Shown piece after piece: positions 41,608 through 51,379 of a stretch of 56,750 nt of DNA. The stretch is from contig CANIBQ010000027.1 of NCBI GenBank assembly GCA_947465645.1, positions 1 through 56,750 on the forward strand. Direction: 5' to 3'. The stretch comes from Acidobacteriota bacterium. GTDB lineage: Bacteria > Acidobacteriota > Vicinamibacteria > Vicinamibacterales > UBA2999. Position numbers and translations under genes: made by a program. The notes beneath the pieces are model-generated. The model searched no databases. It had not been told where the DNA came from and was given only the letters and a program-made list of their open reading frames with translations. How positions within the stretch are numbered: the first letter of the stretch is position 1; the number at the start of each line of letters is the position of its first letter.

Positions 41608-42357
41608 GTGACCCAACTGTCCGCAGGCCCAGCGAATCCGGCGCTGCTCGGCCCGCGCGTCGAGGCTCTTTCCGCCCGCGTGTTGGGCGTTGTCCGCTCG
41701 CCCCGAGCCACGCTGACCGCGGTCGCCGCAGCCCCGCGATGGATGGGCGTTCTGGTCCTCACCTTCTTGGTCTCGACCCTTAGCGGCGCAGCCCTCCAGC
41801 AGACAGAGACCGGCCGGCTGGCCCTCGTCGACCAGTGGGAACGTACGGCCGCCGCCTTCGGCCAGAACGTCGATGACCAGCAGTACGCTGCGCTTGAGGA
41901 GGCCAGTCGCAACGGGCCGGCGTACGCCGCGCTGAGCGCCTTTGTCAGCGGCCCGCTGCTGACGTTTGGCCTGGCGGCACTGCTGTTTGCGGTGTTCAAT
42001 GGCTCGCTCGGCGGCGCCGCGACCTATCGGCAGCTCCTGGCCATCACCGCCCACGCAGGCGTCATACTGGCACTGCGCCAGGTCGTCGCGGCGCCGGTCA
42101 ACTACTCCCGCGAAACGCTCGCCAGTCCAATGACGATGACGTTCTTCTTCTCGATGCTCGATGAGGCGTCGCCGATCGCGCGGTTCTTCGGGATCATCGA
42201 CCTGTTTGTCGTCTGGTGGCTCACGGTGCTGGCGATCGGCCTGTCTGCCCTGTACCGCCGCCCTGCGCGCCCGTTGCTCGCGGGCCTCTTAAGCGCCTAC
42301 ATCGTATTGGCGCTGCTGCTGGTGATCGCGATGGCGGTGACGGGAGGAAGGGTGTGA
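41608..42357 (+). CDS. YIP1 family membrane protein
   Basis: The 249-residue protein has about five membrane helices in the Yip1 pattern (VLGVVRSPRATLTAVAAAPR near the start, then YRQLLAITAHAGVILALRQVV, FFGIIDLFVVWWLTVLAIGL). The family's bacterial role is unclear. GTG at 41608 has AGGAG six bases before it. It overlaps the following efflux adaptor gene by four bases (GTGA), so it belongs to that operon and may help its assembly; this is inferred from position. Confidence 0.8.
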   Translation: MTQLSAGPANPALLGPRVEALSARVLGVVRSPRATLTAVAAAPRWMGVLVLTFLVSTLSGAALQQTETGRLALVDQWERTAAAFGQNVDDQQYAALEEASRNGPAYAALSAFVSGPLLTFGLAALLFAVFNGSLGGAATYRQLLAITAHAGVILALRQVVAAPVNYSRETLASPMTMTFFFSMLDEASPIARFFGIIDLFVVWWLTVLAIGLSALYRRPARPLLAGLLSAYIVLALLLVIAMAVTGGRV

Positions 42358-43724
42358 CGCGCACCCGCTGGATCAGCGTTGTCGTCGTCATCATCCTCAT
42401 CGGGGGGGCGGCCGGCGCACGGGTCTGGTTCAATCGCGGGAACCTGCCCGAGGTCACGGTTGAGACGCTCCGCGCGCGAGACCTCGAAGCCATCGTCTCG
42501 GCCTCCGGGAAGATACAGCCGAAACGCCAGGTCAACGTCTCGGCCAACACGATGGGCCGGGTCACGCGCCTGTCGGTGGAAGAAGGCCAGCGAGTGCGCG
42601 CCGGCCAGTTTCTCCTCGAAATCGATCCGCAGTCGCTCGAAGGGCAGTTGCAGCGAGGCGAAGCAAGCGTCGCCGGCGCGCGCTCCGCCCTGCAGCAGGC
42701 ACGAACCGGCGTCGAGCAGGCGCGCACCAGCGTGGAGCTGGCTCGCCAGAACCTGAAGCGTCAGGAAGAGCTCTGGAAGGGCGGCTTGACCACCCGCGAG
42801 GCGCTCGAGCGCGCCCAGAACGAACTGGCGGTCCGCGAGTCGGACGTCAAGGCGCGGCAGCAAGAGGTCCAGACGCGCGAAGAACAGATCAAGCAGGAAC
42901 AGGCGGGGCTCGCCACGACGCGCTACAACCTGAGCCAGGTCATCATCTCCTCTCCCATGGACGGCATCGTCACGCGCAGGAACATCGAGCAGGGCGAGAA
43001 TGTCATGGTCGGCACGATGAACAACGCGGGCACGGTGCTGCTCACCATCGCCGACATGTCGGTCATCGAGGCGGAGGTCGAGGTGGACGAGACCGACATC
43101 CCGACGGTCACGCTCGGCCAGGAAGCCGTGGTGACGATCGATGCGGTGCCGGACAGGACGTTCCGCGGCAGGGTCACCGAGATCGGCAACAGCCCGATTC
43201 AACAGACTGGCCAGACCAGTACGCAGCAGCAGGCGACGAACTTCAAGGTCGTGATCACGCTCGAAGAGGAAGTGCCCGACGTGCGTCCGGGATTCACGTG
43301 CACGGCCGACATCACGACCGCCACTCGCACGAGTGCGGTGGCGGTGCCGATTCAGGCGCTCGCCGCCCGCGAGATGCTGTTCGACGAGAAAGGCACGCTC
43401 GTGCACGAGCCGCCGCCGGTGCGCCAGCAGCGATTCTTCGGCGGCCCGGCCGTGGAGCCCACCGCCGCCCCCCCGCCGGAGCCGCCCCCCGGCCACACAC
43501 GCAAGGAAGCGGAAGGCGTCTTCGTGCTGCGCGACACCCGCGCGGTGTTCGTGCCGGTCAAGGTCGGGATCGCGGGAGAGCGCTACTTCGAGGTGCTCTC
43601 GGGCGTCAGCGTCAACGACCGGGTGGTCACTGGCCCGGTCAGCTCGGTGCGCCAGATGGCTGATGGCGAGACGGTGAAGATCGCGTCGCCGCCTGTGCGC
43701 GCGCCAGTCACAGGCGGGCCGTGA
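42354..43724 (+). CDS. MacA/HlyD-like periplasmic adaptor
   Basis: The 456-residue protein has one N-terminal membrane helix (WISVVVVIILIGGAAGARVW). A lipoyl-like half-motif (SASGKIQPKRQVNVSANTMG) is followed by a long coiled-coil hairpin (about residues 95-185). The second half-motif (ISSPMDGIVTRRNIEQGENV) leads into beta-barrel and membrane-proximal domains. A Pro-rich insert (EPTAAPPPEPPPG) interrupts the last domain. The MacA-type adaptor links inner-membrane ABC exporters to an outer-membrane channel. It overlaps the YIP1 gene and precedes two MacB-type permease genes. Confidence 0.9.
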   Translation: MTRTRWISVVVVIILIGGAAGARVWFNRGNLPEVTVETLRARDLEAIVSASGKIQPKRQVNVSANTMGRVTRLSVEEGQRVRAGQFLLEIDPQSLEGQLQRGEASVAGARSALQQARTGVEQARTSVELARQNLKRQEELWKGGLTTREALERAQNELAVRESDVKARQQEVQTREEQIKQEQAGLATTRYNLSQVIISSPMDGIVTRRNIEQGENVMVGTMNNAGTVLLTIADMSVIEAEVEVDETDIPTVTLGQEAVVTIDAVPDRTFRGRVTEIGNSPIQQTGQTSTQQQATNFKVVITLEEEVPDVRPGFTCTADITTATRTSAVAVPIQALAAREMLFDEKGTLVHEPPPVRQQRFFGGPAVEPTAAPPPEPPPGHTRKEAEGVFVLRDTRAVFVPVKVGIAGERYFEVLSGVSVNDRVVTGPVSSVRQMADGETVKIASPPVRAPVTGGP

Positions 43725-43737
43725 ACGCCCGCCCCGC

Positions 43738-44961
43738 ATGACTCAGATCCTCGAGTCCGTCGCGATCGCGCTGCAGTCGATCTGGGCGAGCAAGCTGCGT
43801 TCGTTCATGACCGTGCTCGGCAACATCGTCGCGGTGACATCGATCGTCACGGTGGTCTCGCTGATCCAGGGGCTGAACTCGATGGTGTCGAGCGCCATCG
43901 TCACCGACGTCGGCGCCGACGGCTTCATCATGCAACGCCGTCCTGTCACCCGCACCGACGACGAGGAGGAGCGCACCCGCAACAATCCGAATATCACCCT
44001 GGCCGAGGCCGATGCGGTCAGGGCGTTCAGTCCGGCGATCGCATCGGTCGTGGCGCAAGCCAATCGCCCGGGCACCATCACCTACCGCGATCAGGTCCTG
44101 GAGACCGTTCAGATCCAGGGCGTCACCAGCGAGTACGTCAACTTCACGACCTTCGACGCGGAACGCGGCCGGTTGATGAGCCCGACCGAGGTCGAGCGAA
44201 ATCAGCCGCTCGTCCTGCTCGGCTACGACGTCGCGGAACAACTCTTCCGTGACCTCACGCCCCTCGACCGAATCATCAAGATCCAGGGCGTCCACTTTCG
44301 CGTCGTCGGCGTCAGCGAGAAAAAGGGGTCGGTCTTCGGCAACTCGATGGACCAGTTCGCGGTGATTCCGATTGGCGCGCACATGAAGCTGTTCGGCTCC
44401 CGGCCGAACCTCTCGCTCATGGTCAAGCCGGTGTCAACCGAGGTGCTGCCGATCGCGATGGACGACGCGACGGTGGCGCTGCGGGTGGCGCGGCGCCTGA
44501 CACCGGCGGAGCCCGACAACTTCGGCATCTTCACCTCCGACACGCTGCTCGGTCTCTACCGCCAGGCGACGAACGGAATCTTCGCGGTGCTGGTCGGCAT
44601 CGTTGCGCTGTCGCTGGTGGTTGGCGGCATCGTGATCATGAACATCATGCTGATGGTCGTCACCGAGCGCACGCGGGAAATCGGGCTGCGCAAGGCGCTC
44701 GGCGCGCGCCGCACGGACATCATGTCGCAGGTCCTCACCGAGTCGGTCACGCTGTCGACGGTCGGCGGGCTTGCCGGTCTCGCGCTGGGTTTCCTGGCGG
44801 CCCGCGCCATCTCGGCGGTGACCCCGCTTCCCGCCCGGCTCGAGCCCTGGTCGATCCTGCTCGGCATCGGGATCACGGCGACCGTCGGGCTGTTTTTCGG
44901 AGCCTACCCGGCGTTGCGAGCCGCGCGGCTCGATCCGATCGAAGCGCTGGGGCGCGAGTAG
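43738..44961 (+). CDS. MacB/FtsX-type ABC permease 1 (no ATPase domain)
   Basis: The 407-residue membrane protein has the MacB plan without the nucleotide-binding domain. An N-terminal helix (LRSFMTVLGNIVAVTSIVTV) is followed by a periplasmic domain of about 220 residues and three C-terminal helices. The ERTREIGLRKALGARRTDI motif is present, and the chain ends in the ARLDPIEAL motif. It follows the adaptor after 13 bases. With permease 2 it may form a heterodimer. No ATPase gene is found in this operon. Confidence 0.88.
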   Translation: MTQILESVAIALQSIWASKLRSFMTVLGNIVAVTSIVTVVSLIQGLNSMVSSAIVTDVGADGFIMQRRPVTRTDDEEERTRNNPNITLAEADAVRAFSPAIASVVAQANRPGTITYRDQVLETVQIQGVTSEYVNFTTFDAERGRLMSPTEVERNQPLVLLGYDVAEQLFRDLTPLDRIIKIQGVHFRVVGVSEKKGSVFGNSMDQFAVIPIGAHMKLFGSRPNLSLMVKPVSTEVLPIAMDDATVALRVARRLTPAEPDNFGIFTSDTLLGLYRQATNGIFAVLVGIVALSLVVGGIVIMNIMLMVVTERTREIGLRKALGARRTDIMSQVLTESVTLSTVGGLAGLALGFLAARAISAVTPLPARLEPWSILLGIGITATVGLFFGAYPALRAARLDPIEALGRE

Positions 44962-46245
44962 GTGAAGATCCCGCTTCGCGAGATCGTGCTCATGGCGCTC
45001 GCGACGCTGCGCGTCAACAAGCTCCGATCCGCCCTCACGGTGCTTGGCGTGGTGATCGGAATCACGGCCATCGTCGGCATGACGTCGCTCATCCGCGGCT
45101 TCGACCAGTCACTCCGCGACAGCATCCGCGAGCTCGGGCCGAACACGGTCTTCCTCGCGAAGTTCAGCGGCGTGAGCCTTGTCGGCGGAGCCGACTTCAC
45201 GACCCTGCTCCGGCGACCCAACCTGACGGTGGAGGATGCGGCGGCGATCGAAAAGCTCGCGCCATCGGCGGGCATGGTCGATATCTGGCTTGGCGCCGGT
45301 GGCCCGCCGACGCAGGTGCGGGTGGTCTACCGGGGCAATCGAACGAAGTTGATGGGAGTCCTCGGCGCAACCGAGAACTTCGCGGCGATCAACTTCCTGA
45401 AGCTGGAGGCGGGACGCTTCTTCACCACCAGCGAAGTGGATCGCCGCCGCCACGTCGTCGTCCTCGGCCAGACGCCGTACGACGCCTTGTTCGGAGAGAC
45501 GGGCACCGACGCCGTCGGCAAGAAGGTCCGGATCGGAGCCGCCGAATACACGGTGATCGGCGTCGTCAGCAGCCGGCCGTCCGCGGGTGGCTTCAATCTC
45601 GGCCAGGATGATTTCGTCGTCGTTCCGGAGACGACCTACCGCAAGCAGTTCGGCATCCAGATCTTCAGGCAGGGCAATGCCACGCACCAGAGCGTGCTCA
45701 TCGCGGTTGCTCCGCGAAACGACGTCGCCCGCGATCAACTGGTGGCGGAACTGCAGGAGATCATGCGCGTGCGCCATGGCCTGCGGCTGGATGAGCCCAA
45801 CGACTTCGACCTCGTCACGCAGGACGCGGCGCTGGCCGTGTGGGATCAGGTCAGCCGCGCGACCTTCCTGGCGCTCGTCGTCATCTCGTCGATCGCGCTG
45901 ATGGTCGGCGGCATCGGCGTGATGGCCATCATGATGATCTCGGTGACCGAGCGGACGCGCGAGATCGGCGTCCGCAAGGCGCTGGGCGCCCGGCGGCGCG
46001 AAATCCTCTTCCAGTTCCTCACCGAGGCCATGGTGCTCACGTCAGTCGGCGGCGTCCTGGGGATCGCCCTGGGCAGCCTGATCGGCGTTGCGATCCACTT
46101 CGCCACCGGCTTCCCCATTTCCCTCCCCTGGTGGTCGTTCGCGCTTGGCCTCGGGTTCTCCGCAGCGGTCGGCATCTTCTTCGGCATGGTCCCAGCCTTC
46201 AGGGCTGCGCGACTGGACCCGATCGAAGCGCTGCGGTACGAATAG
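44962..46245 (+). CDS. MacB/FtsX-type ABC permease 2 (no ATPase domain)
   Basis: The 427-residue protein is a paralogue of permease 1, with the same four-helix plan, the ERTREIGVRKALGARRREI motif and the ending ARLDPIEALRY. GTG at 44962 follows the previous stop with no gap, so translation is coupled. Such pairs export small molecules or act on lipoproteins; the substrate here is unknown. A palindrome (46250-46268) lies right after the stop. Confidence 0.88.
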   Translation: MKIPLREIVLMALATLRVNKLRSALTVLGVVIGITAIVGMTSLIRGFDQSLRDSIRELGPNTVFLAKFSGVSLVGGADFTTLLRRPNLTVEDAAAIEKLAPSAGMVDIWLGAGGPPTQVRVVYRGNRTKLMGVLGATENFAAINFLKLEAGRFFTTSEVDRRRHVVVLGQTPYDALFGETGTDAVGKKVRIGAAEYTVIGVVSSRPSAGGFNLGQDDFVVVPETTYRKQFGIQIFRQGNATHQSVLIAVAPRNDVARDQLVAELQEIMRVRHGLRLDEPNDFDLVTQDAALAVWDQVSRATFLALVVISSIALMVGGIGVMAIMMISVTERTREIGVRKALGARRREILFQFLTEAMVLTSVGGVLGIALGSLIGVAIHFATGFPISLPWWSFALGLGFSAAVGIFFGMVPAFRAARLDPIEALRYE

Positions 46246-46249
46246 CTAC

Positions 46250-46268
46250 GCGGACCGTGAAGGTCCGC
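46250..46268. repeat. Palindromic repeat between permease 2 and glnB
   Basis: GCGGACC-GTGAA-GGTCCGC followed by GCCGC matches one end of the element in nadB (13572-13590). It sits between two convergent genes and may help stop transcription, though no T-run is present. Confidence 0.7.
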
Positions 46269-46275
46269 GCCGCGC

Positions 46276-46605
46276 CTACGATTCTTTCTCTCCCGTACGA
46301 ATGCGGTAGCTCTCGAGCACCGGCAGCACGAACACGCGGCCGTCGCCGATCTCGCCCGTGCGCGCCGCCTGCACGATGGCCTTGATCGCCTCGTCGGCAA
46401 TCGAGTCGGGCACGACGACCTCGATCTCCATCTTCGGCAGCAGGCTGACGTTGTATTCCTTGCCGCGGTAGATCGCGGTGTGTCCTTTCTGTTTGCCGTG
46501 GCCGCGGACCTCCGTCACCGTCATGCCGGCGATGTTCAGCTTGGCGAGTGCGTCCTTGACGTCGTCCACTTTGTTCGGGCGGACGATGCTCTTGATTAGC
46601 TTCAT
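46276..46605 (-). CDS. glnB: Nitrogen regulatory protein P-II
   Basis: The 109-residue protein is a full P-II trimer subunit. The T-loop has the uridylylation Tyr in YRGKEYNVSLLPK, the B-loop has ARTGEIGDGRVFV, and the C-loop ends RIRTGE. It senses 2-oxoglutarate and ATP/ADP and binds targets such as Amt. It overlaps glnD, which encodes its modifying enzyme, by four bases, with GGAGG before the ATG. Together with amt upstream on the same strand this forms a nitrogen-sensing set. Whether it acts as GlnB or GlnK cannot be told from sequence. Confidence 0.95.
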   Translation of the reverse strand: MKLIKSIVRPNKVDDVKDALAKLNIAGMTVTEVRGHGKQKGHTAIYRGKEYNVSLLPKMEIEVVVPDSIADEAIKAIVQAARTGEIGDGRVFVLPVLESYRIRTGEKES

Positions 46606-49115
46606 ACGATTCCCTCCAGGGTGCGTTGCAGGTCGGAGGTCAGCGCGTGCTGCTCCGCCTCGGTGAGTTTGGAACCCGCCTTCGTGACATGAAACACGTC
46701 GATCGCCCGCTCGCCCTCGGTGGCGATGAGCACGAGATCGACGTCGCAGCCGTGATGAGAGATCACGCGGCTGATTCGGTAGAGCAGTCCGAGCGCGTTG
46801 CCGGCGACGATATCGAGAATCGTGTACCTGCTGGATGCCTCGTTGTCGGCGCGGACGACCGGCGCGAACCTCGTCGCCTTCGACTGCAGGACGCTCTGCT
46901 CGCGTCCCCGCAGCAGCGCGGTCACGTCTTCGCGGCCGGCGACGACGTCCTGCAGGACGTGAATCATCTGGCTGCCGGCCTCGTAGTTCAGCTCGAGGAA
47001 TCGCTCGTCATCGGTGAACTGGAAGATATCCAGCACCAGGCCGTTCGGGTTCGTCAGCGCGTGGCCTCGAAGGATGTTCATGCCGAACGAGGACAGCACG
47101 CCGCAGATATTGGAAAAGAGGAACGGCTTGTCGAGGGTGGCCACGGCGAGCGTCCAGACCGACTCAACGCACTCGAGCGAGAGGTGCACTTCGTCGGGGC
47201 CGATGTCGCGCGCCATCCGCACGTGGCGGTAGATGGCCTCGCGGTTGAACAGTTGCAGGTAACGCTGCGGAAATCCCTCGAGGAAGTGGGTAATCTCGGA
47301 CTCGCTCAGATCCTCGGGGCGGCCTTTCAGCAGCTCCGCGAGTCCCGCCTGGTTCCGCTCGATCAGCTCATCGCCGTAGCGCTGCGTGAGGTGGTTGTAG
47401 GTGTCCACGTACAGCCGCCAGATGAGCTCCTCCTTCCAGGGCGTCAACGTCTCCGGGCTGACGGCCTCGACGTCCACCAGCGTCATCAGGCAGAGCATTT
47501 TCAGCCGCTCTTCGGTGCCGAGAAGCCCGGCAAACTCCCTGACGATGTCGGGATCCTCGGTGTCGCGGCGGAAGGCGACGAGCGACATCCGCAGATGGTT
47601 CCGAATGAGAAACAGGACCATGTCCCGCGCCTCGGGCGCCAGTTGCAGCCGATCGAGCGCGTCTTCCGCCATGCGCACGCTCTCGAGCGCATGGTCGTCG
47701 TCGCGCCACTTGCCGACATCGTGCAGGAGCAGCGACAGCACGAGCAGTTCCGGCGACGCGATGCTGGTGAGCACGTTCCTGAAGCGCTGGCGGTACGGCT
47801 CCTCGGTCGAGCCGAGCCGCTCGAGGTTCCGGATGGTCAGGAGCGTGTGCTCGTCAACGGTGTACTTGTGGTAGAAGTCGCGAACCACCCGCCACGAGAT
47901 CGCCTGGAACTCCGGGAACACGCGACCGAGCAGGCCGCAGTCGTGCATCTCCGACAGCCGCGCGTACAGGCCGGGCCGCGGCTTCAGCAGCCGAAGGGCG
48001 GCGGCGCGGTCGCGCTGCTCCGGAAAGAAATCGTCAGCGCGATAGCGGTCGACGTGCTGCTGGATGCACGACAGCGCTTCCTCGGCGACTTTGGTGCCGC
48101 CGTCGAGCGCCGCTTGAAAGGAGGGGATCCATGACGCGGGGCTTCGCGACGCCTTGACCGGGTCGAGAAAGCGGATGCCGTCACGCGAGAGCCCGAGGTT
48201 CGGCCCCACCGGCACCGGAGCGGTCCGTCGCGCCCACTCGAGGGAGCGGTTCACGATTCGCGCGTGGCGGAAGTAATCGCTCATGAGCCGCTCGACACGC
48301 TGCCGCGGCTCCGCACCCGGATAGCCGAGCAGGTCGGCCGTTCGTTCCTGCAGGTCATGGCTGAGCACGTTGTGATTTCGTCCTGTCTCGAGATGCAGGA
48401 TCGATCGGACGCGCATCAGGAAGTCTTCCGCGTCTTCGAAGCGCGTCGCGTCAGCCGGCCCGCGCCGCAGCAGGAGCGGGTCGGTGAGCATCGCAATCGT
48501 CCGCGTGGCGACGAGATCGCGCAGCCCGCCAGGCGCCTCCTTCACGTCCGGTTCGAGTTGGTACAGCGTGTCGTTGAACTTCGCGTGGCGCTCCTGGATG
48601 AGCTCCACCAGCGACTTGACGATGTACGCGTGCGTCGTGGCCTGGTGAAACGTGGTGCCAAGGTGGTCGAACAGCGCTCGCGTCCCGGCCACCAGCCTCG
48701 CATCGAGCAACGCCAGCAGGAATTCCGGGTTGTCCGTCTCGAGATCGGCGAACTCGTCGATCTCACGGACCTGGTGCCCCACCACCACCCCGAGATCCCA
48801 GAGGGGATGCAGGAACGACCGGAGGAAGCGCTCCTCGGACGGGCCGATGCGGCTGCCGAAAAGCACGAGCAGGTCGATATCCGAGTGGAGGCACAGGTGA
48901 CGCCGGCCGTAGCCGCCGAGCGCGATGATCGCGACCGGGGCCGCCGGCACCCCCGCCTCGGTGTAGAGCTGCCGCAGCAGGGCGTCGACGCGATCGGCAT
49001 GGCGCTCGACCGCGGCGCGGCCGCCCGTTCCGCGCCCGATTTCGGTGCGAAGCTCGTCTCGAGCCGCGTCCAGAGCGGATTTGAGAGTCGAGCCCGCGCC
49101 CGGCTCAGTCATCAT
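46602..49115 (-). CDS. glnD: P-II uridylyltransferase / uridylyl-removing enzyme
   Basis: The 837-residue enzyme has the four-part GlnD plan. The nucleotidyltransferase domain carries GGYGRRHLCL and SDIDLLVLFG, followed by a helical linker and an HD domain with LLLHDVGKWRDDDH. Two C-terminal ACT domains follow (around TLDKPFLFSNICGVL and ILDIVAGNALGLLYRIS). It adds and removes UMP on P-II according to glutamine level. ATG at 49115 (ATGATG) is chosen as the start because GGAG lies just upstream and the family begins here. glnB follows with a four-base overlap. Confidence 0.96.
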   Translation of the reverse strand: MMTEPGAGSTLKSALDAARDELRTEIGRGTGGRAAVERHADRVDALLRQLYTEAGVPAAPVAIIALGGYGRRHLCLHSDIDLLVLFGSRIGPSEERFLRSFLHPLWDLGVVVGHQVREIDEFADLETDNPEFLLALLDARLVAGTRALFDHLGTTFHQATTHAYIVKSLVELIQERHAKFNDTLYQLEPDVKEAPGGLRDLVATRTIAMLTDPLLLRRGPADATRFEDAEDFLMRVRSILHLETGRNHNVLSHDLQERTADLLGYPGAEPRQRVERLMSDYFRHARIVNRSLEWARRTAPVPVGPNLGLSRDGIRFLDPVKASRSPASWIPSFQAALDGGTKVAEEALSCIQQHVDRYRADDFFPEQRDRAAALRLLKPRPGLYARLSEMHDCGLLGRVFPEFQAISWRVVRDFYHKYTVDEHTLLTIRNLERLGSTEEPYRQRFRNVLTSIASPELLVLSLLLHDVGKWRDDDHALESVRMAEDALDRLQLAPEARDMVLFLIRNHLRMSLVAFRRDTEDPDIVREFAGLLGTEERLKMLCLMTLVDVEAVSPETLTPWKEELIWRLYVDTYNHLTQRYGDELIERNQAGLAELLKGRPEDLSESEITHFLEGFPQRYLQLFNREAIYRHVRMARDIGPDEVHLSLECVESVWTLAVATLDKPFLFSNICGVLSSFGMNILRGHALTNPNGLVLDIFQFTDDERFLELNYEAGSQMIHVLQDVVAGREDVTALLRGREQSVLQSKATRFAPVVRADNEASSRYTILDIVAGNALGLLYRISRVISHHGCDVDLVLIATEGERAIDVFHVTKAGSKLTEAEQHALTSDLQRTLEGIV

Positions 49116-49203
49116 GGGGCGAGCATCTCCGGGTTCGATGGGCGGGATCATACGGGGATAGCCGACGACCGTGATCATCATCGGCATCCCCGTCTGAGTG
49201 CAA

Positions 49204-50043
49204 CTAGAACGCGAAGCCGAGACCGATGCTGGCGAGCCCAGCCGAGTCCTGGCCGTTGTAGGCCTTGACCGTGTCGCCGAACGTCTGGAACTCCACGCCG
49301 CCGTGAATATTCGCGTGGGCGCCAAGCGGCACCGTCACGATGCCCGCGATGCTCAAGTAGCCGAATGTCTCGTCCTCTCCGCCGAACTCGTAATAGTTGC
49401 GCACGCTGAGCCCGACTTTGACTGGGATGGCCAGTGACGCACGCGAACCGGAATATCCCGGCGCGACGCCGAGCTCGAGATATGTGCCGTTGTGGTGTCC
49501 TGCGTCCGCCTGGCCGCCTTGATCGCCCAATTCGAGCGCGACGAGGGCGTAGGGCTTGAGCGCGCCTTTCCCGAGCGCCGCGCTGTCGTCCACGCCCAAC
49601 TTGAATGCGAGCTCCTTCACGTGGGCAAAGAGGTCCGCTGGGCTCGTGTACGAGGTGTACGTCGTGCTCAGCGTCGCCTTGCTGAAGCCAAGGCCGAGCG
49701 TGGCGTAGAAGTCAGACTCGTACCACTTGTTGTCGGTGGCGAAGTCCGCTTCGTTGATCTGGCTGTGGATGGCGTTCCAGCTTCCCACGTTGATGCCGAC
49801 GCTCTTGAGGCCCCCGTCGCCTCTGAACGGCGTGAATCCGAAATCGACGTATGGCCAGATGGAGACGCCATCCGTGTTCTGCCGGATGCCTCGGAAGTTG
49901 TACTGATTCGTGACGTCCAGTCCGCCCGTCACCACGACCACGGGAGCGGGGTCCTGCGCCCATGCGGGCGACGACAGCAGCGTCACCATGACCAAGGCTC
50001 CCAACAACGACCATCCCATACGTACCGTTCGCGTAGACGACAT
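49204..50043 (-). CDS. TorF-family putative porin
   Basis: The 279-residue protein has a signal peptide (cleavage near SPAWAQ). The N-terminal strand motif GGLDVTNQYNFRGIRQ is characteristic of the TorF/gcw_chp outer-membrane family, and beta-strand patterning continues to a C-terminal Phe. ATG at 50043 has GGAGG five bases upstream. It lies between amt and glnD on the same strand, so it may be an outer-membrane entry point for a nitrogen compound. The substrate is not readable from sequence. Confidence 0.82.
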   Translation of the reverse strand: MSSTRTVRMGWSLLGALVMVTLLSSPAWAQDPAPVVVVTGGLDVTNQYNFRGIRQNTDGVSIWPYVDFGFTPFRGDGGLKSVGINVGSWNAIHSQINEADFATDNKWYESDFYATLGLGFSKATLSTTYTSYTSPADLFAHVKELAFKLGVDDSAALGKGALKPYALVALELGDQGGQADAGHHNGTYLELGVAPGYSGSRASLAIPVKVGLSVRNYYEFGGEDETFGYLSIAGIVTVPLGAHANIHGGVEFQTFGDTVKAYNGQDSAGLASIGLGFAF

Positions 50044-50080
50044 CAATCCCTCCAGGGTTTAAGAAAATTTTGCTCTTCCG

Positions 50081-51379
50081 TCAGATTTCGGCGCGGACTG
50101 TCTGCAGTACGGGCTGTCCCGTCACGCCCTCTGTTCTGCTCATGCTCGTCGAGCCGGAACCTTCGGCGTGCAGGTAGGCCTCTTCGCCGTGCTGCGTGTA
50201 ATCAAGGCCTTCCGCCTCTTCACCGGTCGTGGCGCGGAGCGGGATGAACAGGCCAATCATCTTCAGGAGGATGAAGCTGACGACGCCGCTGTAGACCGCG
50301 GCCGCCAGGACAGCGGTGCCTTGGATCAGGATCTGACCGGGGTTGCCGTACAGGGCGCCGTCGAAGTAGCCGTTGAGCGCCTTTTCCGCGAACACACCGG
50401 TGAGCAGCGCGCCGACCATGCCGCCGACGCCGTGCGCGGCGACGACGTCGAGCGAGTCGTCCAGCGACGTCTTGGAGCGGAGGATCAGCGCCAGGTAGCT
50501 GGGCACCGCGGCAATCGCACCAAGCGCGAGCGCGCTCATCGGGCTGATGAAGCCGGCGGCCGGCGTCACCGCGACGAGGCCGACGACAATGGCCGTCGCG
50601 CACCCGACCGCGGTCGGCTTGCCTGACCGGATCATGTCGAGGAAGGTCCAGACCACGAGCGTGGCCGCGGGTGCCAGCATCGTCGTCGTGAACGCGAGTG
50701 CGGCGATCGGGCTGGCCGCCAGCGCGCTGCCGGCGTTGAAGCCGAACCACCCGAACCAGAGGAGCCCCGCGCCGAGCAGCACGAAGGGCACGTTATGCGG
50801 CAGGATCGACGCCTGCTTATAGTCCGAGCGCTTTCCGACGACGAGGGCGGCGACCAGCGCCGCGGCGCCCGCGTTCACGTGGACGACGGTGCCGCCGGCG
50901 AAGTCCCACGCACCCATGTCAGCGAGCCACCCGCCGCCCCAGACCCAGTGGGCGACCGGCGCGTACACCACCACCGACCAGAGCGAGATGAACAGGAGGT
51001 AGGCGGTAAAGCGCATGCGCTCGACGATGGCGCCCGAAATCAGCGCCGCCGTGATGATGCAGAACGTCGCCTGGAAGGCCATGTAGAGGCTGTGCGGAAT
51101 CGTCAACGGCACGATGGCGCCCGTCTCCGCGAGCCCCACGCCGTTGAGGAATGCCAGCGACAAGTCGCCGATCCAGTTGTTACCCGGGGTCAGGGCCAGC
51201 GAATAGCCGATGACCGCCCAGAGCACGCCCACAAACCCCAGCGAGATGAAACTCATCATCATGGTGTTGAGGGCGTTCTTGGAGCGGACCAACCCGCCAT
51301 AGAAGAAGGCCAGTGCCGGCGTCATGAGCAGCACCAGCGCGGTCGATATCAACATCCATGCTGTGTCAGCTTGATTCAT
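50081..51379 (-). CDS. amt: Ammonium transporter
   Basis: The 432-residue membrane protein has about eleven helices and the Amt signature. The N-terminal ADTAWMLISTALVLLMTPAL, the pore His regions (PVAHWVWGGGWLADMG and VVAAHGVGGMVGALLTG) and the FGFNAGSAL-type loop are present. The cytoplasmic tail after helix 11 is about 45 residues. It conducts ammonium/ammonia across the inner membrane and is normally gated by P-II. ATG at 51379 is preceded by GAGG. A sigma-54 promoter lies 170-190 bases upstream, as expected for nitrogen-controlled amt genes. Confidence 0.96.
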   Translation of the reverse strand: MNQADTAWMLISTALVLLMTPALAFFYGGLVRSKNALNTMMMSFISLGFVGVLWAVIGYSLALTPGNNWIGDLSLAFLNGVGLAETGAIVPLTIPHSLYMAFQATFCIITAALISGAIVERMRFTAYLLFISLWSVVVYAPVAHWVWGGGWLADMGAWDFAGGTVVHVNAGAAALVAALVVGKRSDYKQASILPHNVPFVLLGAGLLWFGWFGFNAGSALAASPIAALAFTTTMLAPAATLVVWTFLDMIRSGKPTAVGCATAIVVGLVAVTPAAGFISPMSALALGAIAAVPSYLALILRSKTSLDDSLDVVAAHGVGGMVGALLTGVFAEKALNGYFDGALYGNPGQILIQGTAVLAAAVYSGVVSFILLKMIGLFIPLRATTGEEAEGLDYTQHGEEAYLHAEGSGSTSMSRTEGVTGQPVLQTVRAEI

